Assembly (NCBI GenBank): GCA_009733775.1
Contig: WOGZ01000428.1
Coordinates: forward strand, 1-23,833
DNA: 23,833 bases
Direction of reading: 5' to 3'
Source of the DNA: Alectoria sarmentosa
Taxonomy: Eukaryota; Ascomycota; Lecanoromycetes; Lecanorales; Parmeliaceae
Of this stretch, positions 18,901 through 23,833 are shown in pieces. How positions within the stretch are numbered: position 1 is the first letter of the stretch; each line of letters begins with the position of its first letter. A program made the position numbers and the translations under genes. The notes below the pieces were generated by a model, which worked only from the letters and a program-made list of their open reading frames with translations, searched no databases and was not told the DNA's origin.

Positions 18901-19780
18901 GAAAACGAACGTTAACTTTTTATTAATGAGATAATTAATCATTCGCATTATTTAATTAAATAAATAAATGAAACAATTTCGTCTTAAAATTAATGATTTT
19001 TTTATTAAATTTCTCGTTTTGTTAACGAAATATATCGATGTTTTAATTAACGATTCGAAAATTCTTTATTATACGCTTAAATGCATCGCATTAAATATAA
19101 AAAAAAATTGTAATATTTAATATAAAATCTTTAACGATATATATTAAATAAAGACGTTATTTTCTTTTTTTTCGATAATATCGATTAATAACATTTTATC
19201 ATAAATAATATTAATTTTATAATATAGTTTTTAATAACGCGTTTTCTTTTGCGCTTTATTAACATTTTAATTTTTTTAATATTGAGAATTTTATTAATTT
19301 TTTTTTAAATCGTTTTTAAAATGACGAGATAAATCGAATATAATAATTTAACTTTATTTTATAATAAACTTTATTAAAGTGTTACGTAAATCATAATTCG
19401 AATTTGTTAATTTAAATATTTTTAATAATCGTGCTATTAAATTAAATAATATATAAAAAAGATTACGATTATTTAAAATGTCGTGATTAAATATAAATAA
19501 CTTTTAAACGTTTGATTAAATTAAAATAATTATTAATATATATAAACGAAAAAGTTTCTTTAATTAATCTTTTAAATAATAAACCGTTTTTTGATTATGT
19601 TTATAATCTCTTTTATATTTTTATAATATATTTTTTTTAATTATATTAAACGTCGATTTATGAATAAATCGTTATTATTTCAAAAGAGGAATAGATAATA
19701 TGATGTTAAAGATTTAATGTGTGTGCAATGACTTTGTATTGATAATATGTAAAGAATATCATTCATGAGGAGTAATTACA
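18901..19780 (-). other. AT-rich stretch, probable 5' part of element C
   Basis: On the minus strand there are long but stop-interrupted Lys/Asn/Ile-rich frames, which may be the gag N-terminus and leader. I searched for a 5' LTR with TG...CA ends or the shared LTR core and could not find one, so the right end of element C is undefined. Base composition shifts towards normal from about 19,690. Confidence 0.4.
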
Positions 19781-19800
19781 AGTGTTCGAAATGTAATAGG

Positions 19801-19819
19801 TGTTGCGCACTGCGCAACA
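19801..19819. promoter_or_regulatory. Perfect 9+1+9 palindrome upstream of the 318-aa gene
   Basis: TGTTGCGCA and its exact complement TGCGCAACA are separated by one base. It lies at the edge of the AT-rich block, about 220 bp before the ATG at 20037, in the presumed promoter. It could be a dimeric factor site or a chance hairpin. A related GC-rich word, GGCGCTGCGCGCTGC, follows near 19,912. Confidence 0.35.
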
Positions 19820-20036
19820 GGGCCTTGGCACGTTAACCCGATTGGGTTGATGCCATAGATGTACGCAAGGAGGGTGAAACCATCACATCTTTTGCCCTTT
19901 CAATAATAGAAGGCGCTGCGCGCTGCAATCCAACATTCCATCCTGTTAGGGATCTGTACCACTTTGACTGCTACGTTTTCTGGCAGTGCACATTTCTTGC
20001 TGCTCCGAGGATAGGAAGATAGTGACGGATGTCGTT

Positions 20037-20993
20037 ATGGGGGGAAAAGCCTTTACTACAAATCCATCGCCTCTATCGACACCCCGAATGCCTCCGGACA
20101 TCTACTACATGCTACGAGATTATTACCTACAGCTTCTCTCAAGCCTCTACACTCACGCCGCAACACCAATTGAAGCACCGAGGAAGACATCATACGGTGA
20201 CATTGACGTTCTAGTAGCGCTACCGAAATCCACACCCATCTCAGCTGACTCTCTCTCGAAAATCCTAGGAGCAGAGAGAGTATTCGCTGTCTCCGGATCC
20301 CCTACCACGTCCTTTGCTCTTCCGTATCCCAACCTCCCAAATAACTACGTCCAACTCGACGTGCATCTATGCAGCTTTTCCTCCTTCCACTGGCAGCTCT
20401 TCCATCAGTCCCACGGCGACCTGTGGAACCTACTGGGTACCACTATTCGCCCATTCGGTCTTACACCCAACGATGCGGGCCTTCATGTGCGTATTGGGGA
20501 AATCGAGGATTTGAATCGGAAGAGGGCTTTGTTATACTTGACGTGCGATCCGGATGCCGTACTAAAATTTCTTGGCCTCGATACGGATGTCTACAAGCCT
20601 TTTGAAACCGTCGAGTCAATGTATAGATATGTATGCAGATGTCGGTATTTCAAGGAAGAGATGTATGTGAGAAGCGAGCTTAAGGCTAATGATCGGAAGA
20701 GAATGGCACAAAGGGAGTTATATAGGGCATTTTTAGATTGGCTGCCTCACAATGCGTACTTGGTTGGACAGCAGAAGGAGAAGAACGTACAATGCTCGCG
20801 TGATGATGTTCTTGAAGAATCGTTAAACAAATTTGGGAAAAGAGAAGAGTACGAGAAGCGACTTGAGGAATGGAGAAAGGAGAGAGAGGAGTTGCTGGCA
20901 AAGCAAGAGGGAAGACAGAAACGGAAGGCGGACGCAGCGGAATTAGAGGAATATGCATCTGCGTGGATGAGATGGCTCGACCGCAACAATTGA
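20037..20993 (+). CDS. Conserved fungal protein, nucleotidyltransferase-like
   Basis: 318 aa from the ATG at 20037, which begins MGGKAF; an open frame extends 17 codons further upstream but only to a GTG. No intron is needed. An aromatic/basic stretch (residues 14-50) leads to SYGDIDVLV (52-60) and then YVQLDVHL (104-111). The G-D-x-D motif and a later strand Asp (D55, D57, D108) are laid out like the metal-binding acids of the polymerase-beta nucleotidyltransferase fold. HGDLWNLLG (127-135) and GLHVRIGEI follow. The last 70 residues are a charged, probably coiled-coil helix (EYEKRLEEWRKEREELL) ending in a Trp-rich tail. The substrate is unknown; proteins of this kind are usually annotated as hypothetical. 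Composition is normal and shows no RIP. It converges on the aminotransferase gene. Confidence 0.8.
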   Translation: MGGKAFTTNPSPLSTPRMPPDIYYMLRDYYLQLLSSLYTHAATPIEAPRKTSYGDIDVLVALPKSTPISADSLSKILGAERVFAVSGSPTTSFALPYPNLPNNYVQLDVHLCSFSSFHWQLFHQSHGDLWNLLGTTIRPFGLTPNDAGLHVRIGEIEDLNRKRALLYLTCDPDAVLKFLGLDTDVYKPFETVESMYRYVCRCRYFKEEMYVRSELKANDRKRMAQRELYRAFLDWLPHNAYLVGQQKEKNVQCSRDDVLEESLNKFGKREEYEKRLEEWRKEREELLAKQEGRQKRKADAAELEEYASAWMRWLDRNN

Positions 20994-21204
20994 CAAAGAG
21001 TGTTGAGATCCTAGTTGGAATCTAAACGGAATTTCTGAATGGAACGCGTGCTTTGCCAACGCCGGCCTCATCCATTCGAAATTGCTAAGGATCATGCTCA
21101 TCATTCATCATCTCATTCCTAGATCACAGGCAGCAAATCTGCCTCGCGGGTCCCTCATCCATATACCACCTCGTGAGATCCGGTCTTATCTCTACGATTC
21201 CAGT
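20994..21204. other. Short convergent intergenic region
   Basis: 211 bp between two stop codons that face each other. It must hold the 3' ends of both transcripts, which probably overlap. No canonical AATAAA was noted on either strand. Confidence 0.6.
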
Positions 21205-23107
21205 TCAACATCCACCTATCAAGTCGGCCAATCCCTCGCTTGCCTCGAGCCCTCTTGTACCCATCTCCTCGATATCATCCAAGCTCTTCTTTCCCCAGAA
21301 ATCCTTAACCCCATTGACGAATCGTCTACTCATCTTTTCGACATCGGGCTCGTCAACAGCTGCGAAACAAATTCTGAAGTATGCCCAACTTCGTTTGGCT
21401 CTGATCTCATCTGTTGGAGCGAATATGGCGCCGGGCGCAACCAGCACCAGGTAATTCTTCGAGGTCAGGTGGACCCATAGCCCTTGTGCCAGCTTGGCGG
21501 GCGTGGTTTTATTCCAGAGAGGGTGGGAAGGAAAGTTGAGATGGACCCTGACCAGTGTTAGACCCAAGACAACGAAGCATGAAGGATCAGAGGGAACTAA
21601 CCATACGAACATGCCCCCGAGCGGCCATATGAAATCAAAGAGAGTGACTTTGTCAATGACGCTCCATTCATTGTCGATGCTCTTGCGGCGACCAGATTTA
21701 ACTAGCTCCTTTCCTTCCTCGAGAATGGAGCACATGGTCTGCATCCTGCGCTCATAATTCCCACGCAAGCCTTGAAGCCAGCGAACCCAGCCGTCAACTT
21801 GCCACCCACCATCGCTCTTTCCACCGCCACGTCCATGCTTAGGATCATGAGGGCCCATTATAAGCTCGGAAATCATCGATTGAACGAAGCCAGAAGGTTG
21901 CTGGGTTGAAGTCTCGGTGATGCGAAGCAATCGTTCACAAAGGTTTGGTTGGGTGGTTATCCAGCCCAGGCGGCAACCGGGAGCAACAGTCTTGGAGAAG
22001 GTATCGAGACGAACCACACGGCCTTGGTAGTCCACAGAGAGGTAGCTAGGGACGAGAGAATCGAGGAATGGATATCCGGAGGACTTTTGTGATTTGGGCC
22101 GATCCAGGTTGGGTTGATCTGAATGAGCGTTGACAGCAGGCTGGCCTCGGCGGTGAAGGGAAGATTCGTTAGCCGAAGGATACTGAAGGTACCAGTAAGG
22201 GTCGTCTTCGATAATTACGACGTCGAACTTGACACAAACGGCGTATATATCTTTGCGGCGTTGGACACTAAGGGTTCCGGAAGTCGGATTCTGACCAATT
22301 CTGCGCTTGGAATCAGTTCAAGCATGATCACATGTCTTACATGGGGTCTTACGTCACGGTATAGATCATATGCGGTCTCTTTCCCCTGCTCTTGTCCCAC
22401 TGGTCTAGTACGTCAAACAGTCCACCTTTGCCGTGGGCGACCATTCCTTCGTCATCAATTGCAACAGGAACGATGTTCAATCCTCGCGGCTTCGCAGCCT
22501 GGATTGCATTCATGTAGCAGAACTCTTCAACTAGCAATCCCTCTCGATGACCAATCCAATCTCTATCCTCATTCCACGTATTGCTCAGTGCGTCTATTGC
22601 CTTACAGAACCCATCCGTCGCACCACAGGTTAATATGATCTCAGGACCTCCGGCATATGGGACGTTTGGGTGAAGATTCTCGATGGTGAACTGGCGGAGG
22701 AAGCTATATAGGGGCGGGTACCCTTGGGCCGTACCATACTGGAGCGCAGTCTTCAGGTCGATTTTACGGAGTACATCTTGGTTCTCCGATGTCTTTGGGA
22801 CAACGACTCTCGACGAGGACAGGCCATCTGAGAGAGTCGTCTTAGACAGCAGGTCTGAAGGAGGATCAACGGGCTTGTTGGGCGTAGGAGTGAAGCGCTG
22901 GGGTAGAGCTGCGGCAGCTTCGAGTGTATCAAAAGGGAAGTAGTTGTTGTTTGGAAGGCCTCCAGCCAAGTTGCCGATCCCTGGAATTGTAAAGTATTTG
23001 TAGAAATCTTTGACGCTGCTCGTGGACCGGTTTGTAGTGACTTTTGAGTACAGATGGCTCAGATCAATGGGCTCTGGCCGGCTATCAGTATCTGCTAATG
23101 CTTCCAT
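21205..23107 (-). CDS. Aromatic/2-aminoadipate-type aminotransferase (Aro8-like, PLP fold I)
   Basis: Three exons, 23107-22353, 22300-21602 and 21547-21205, join to 599 codons (598 aa plus TGA). The start has context CAACATGG. N-terminal landmarks are DLSHLYSKVTTNR, FYKYFTIPGIGNLAGGLPN and FPFDTLEA. The PLP-enzyme motifs come in order: LQYGTAQGYPPL, then ILTCGATDGFCKAID (cofactor phosphate loop), GQNPTSGT (N256), EDDPYW (D284/D285, Y287), DTFSKTVAPGCRLGW with the Schiff-base Lys near 355, and FRICFA near the C-terminus for substrate carboxylate binding. The family transfers amino groups among aromatic amino acids, 2-aminoadipate and 2-oxoglutarate. At 598 aa it is longer than yeast Aro8 (about 500), as many filamentous-fungal paralogues are. 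No RIP marks. The exact substrate cannot be told; it could serve primary metabolism or a specialised pathway. Confidence 0.93.
21548..21601 (-). other. Intron 2 of the aminotransferase (54 nt)
   Basis: 5' site GTTAGT, branch-like CTAAC and 3' TCAG on the minus strand. The length is a multiple of three and has no stop, so an unspliced reading stays open; splicing joins MFVW directly to VHLNFPSHPLW, which restores the family pattern. Confidence 0.88.
22301..22352 (-). other. Intron 1 of the aminotransferase (52 nt)
   Basis: 5' site GTAAGA, an AACTGAT-like branch region and 3' GCAG. Unspliced reading hits TAA at once; splicing yields YTVTIGQNPTSG, the conserved loop. Confidence 0.92.
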
Positions 23108-23440
23108 GTTGACAATGAATAGCAGCTATCAATAAGCTCTTCAAAGATACTGGGATGCAAGACTACTCAGTGCTGAAGCCGTTTACTAATAAGATGAATA
23201 GATATTAAAACGCTTACAAATATGCCACGATTATTAAGTGATAGCGAAGCTGATGCCTATCAGTGCGACAAGGGTTCATGTTGTTGGTAATGGATTCCTA
23301 CAACGGCAAAAGAACTTCAATGCCCGCACCCGCAGTTGAAAAGACTCGGATACCCAAGCCACTCCGGAGGCCCGTAAAGTCCATGCTTCAGGCCCGTCAT
23401 TCGTTCGTCTATTTTGTTTATCAATCGGGTAAATTAAGAG
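23108..23440 (-). promoter_or_regulatory. 5' flank of the aminotransferase gene
   Basis: About 330 bp of normal composition upstream of the ATG. It should hold the 5' UTR and promoter. No TATA-like element at a convincing distance or pathway-specific site was recognised. A 74-codon plus-strand frame here (23263-23487) runs into the AT-rich strip and is not accepted as a gene. Confidence 0.4.
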
Positions 23441-23580
23441 CGAATTTATTGAAAATTACGATACTATTCACGAAAGTCTTCGCATAAATTCACTTTTTGA
23501 TATATAATATTTAGATATATATTTAATTAATAACGATAATAATTACGATCGATAATATAATGCTACGATTTAAACATTAA
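23441..23580. other. Short AT-rich strip
   Basis: About 140 bp with the composition and CpG-only C usage of the main AT-rich block, lying between the gene promoter and an LTR. It is probably a remnant of a RIP-affected repeat or RIP spread from the neighbouring element. Nothing coding. Confidence 0.5.
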
Positions 23581-23833
23581 TGTCAAGAGAATCGCCATGT
23601 TGCCATGTTGCCAAGCTGCGTACCTGCCTAACAGATACCTTACCAAGTTCATGGCTTGGCAAGAAGTTGATAGATAGCCAATTCTCATAGAAGAATCGAT
23701 CAACTTACAACCACCCAAAATATGACCTTTCTGATGTACCACATTGCCGACACCATTGTGTCGCCAACCATGAGCATATCGCCTACCATGGGCTTGGCAA
23801 GCACCCCATAGCCAACCAACCGTATTCCCAACA
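23581..23833 (-). repeat. Probable Copia-type LTR, 253 bp, at the window edge
   Basis: TG at 23581 and CA at 23833. Read on the minus strand it begins TGTTGGGAATACGG; TGTTGGGAATA is a common start of Ty1/copia LTRs. ATTAA precedes it (23576-23580). Composition is normal, so it is young or too short to have been RIPped. Short internal repeats of GCCATGTT and of GGCTTGGCAAG occur. Whether it is a solo LTR or the end of a full element to the right cannot be seen. Confidence 0.6.

Larger units (their letters stand above)
1..19780. other. AT-rich, RIP-degraded retrotransposon block
   Basis: This stretch is overwhelmingly A and T and has no intact gene. Wherever two copies of a repeat can be compared (for example the 204-bp LTRs at 10548 and 17281), the differences are transitions. 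Protein remains carry stops where the family has Trp or Gln and Asn where it has Asp. Many of the surviving C residues are followed by G. Together this is the picture expected of repeat-induced point mutation. The short element at 7765-8652 is the only balanced-composition island inside. The right edge is fairly sharp, between about 19,690 and 19,800. Confidence 0.9.

Noticed and set aside
1..19780. AT-rich DNA considered as mitochondrial sequence or a centromere array
   Set aside because: It decodes into Ty3/gypsy gag-pol remains with LTRs. No mitochondrial genes were seen. Centromere function cannot be judged from sequence, though such blocks can be centromeric in fungi.
20686..20989. Two minus-strand open frames across the 318-aa gene
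   Set aside because: Shadows of the real plus-strand gene, with no motifs. Short plus-strand frames at 20029-20605 are rejected for the same reason.
21082..21757. Plus-strand frames opposite the aminotransferase
   Set aside because: They lie antisense to conserved exons. The minus-strand protein carries all family motifs and splice sites.
23263..23487. 74-codon plus-strand frame upstream of the aminotransferase
   Set aside because: It runs from normal into AT-rich sequence, has no motif, and starts at a non-ATG codon within a presumed promoter.

Overview
The window looks like nuclear DNA of a filamentous ascomycete (Pezizomycotina). It has two compartments. Positions 1 to about 19,780 are an extremely AT-rich, gene-free block of repeat-induced point mutation (RIP)-degraded retrotransposons. 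From about 19,800 to 23,440 the composition is balanced and holds two intact protein genes, one with 52-54 nt introns typical of this group. The retroelement remains differ by C-to-T/G-to-A transitions, their stops fall where the family has Trp or Gln, and most of the remaining C sits in CpG. No virus, CRISPR array, rRNA or tRNA gene was seen.

Layout of the AT-rich block. 1-1012 is the 3' part of a Ty3/gypsy element (family A) cut by the window edge. 1013-2279 is AT-rich, with tandem and inverted repeats. 2280-6769 is a composite of six 161-162 bp LTRs: two miniature minus-sense LTR units flank a plus-sense LTR element that carries gag remains, and only the outermost ends share a 5-bp duplication (ATAAA). 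7180-7329 is a probable solo LTR. From about 19,700 down to 7,330 lies a minus-strand Ty3/gypsy element (family C), interrupted twice. A complete family A element sits at 10548-17484 (204-bp LTRs, TATTA duplication), and an 888-bp, GC-balanced mini-element with three 141-bp LTRs sits at 7765-8652 (ATTAA duplication). Taking both insertions out lets the protease and RT/RNase H remains of C read on, so the order of insertion is known.

Gene island. At 20037-20993 (+) is a 318-aa protein with a nucleotidyltransferase-like acidic motif and a C-terminal charged helix. Converging on it, with 211 bp between them, is a three-exon PLP-dependent aromatic/2-aminoadipate-type aminotransferase of 598 aa (23107-21205, minus). 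After a short AT-rich strip, the window ends in a 253-bp TG...CA sequence (23581-23833) that looks like a Copia-type LTR in minus orientation.

All domain assignments were made by reading the sequence by eye against remembered family patterns; no database search was run. LTR boundaries, duplications and splice sites were read directly.
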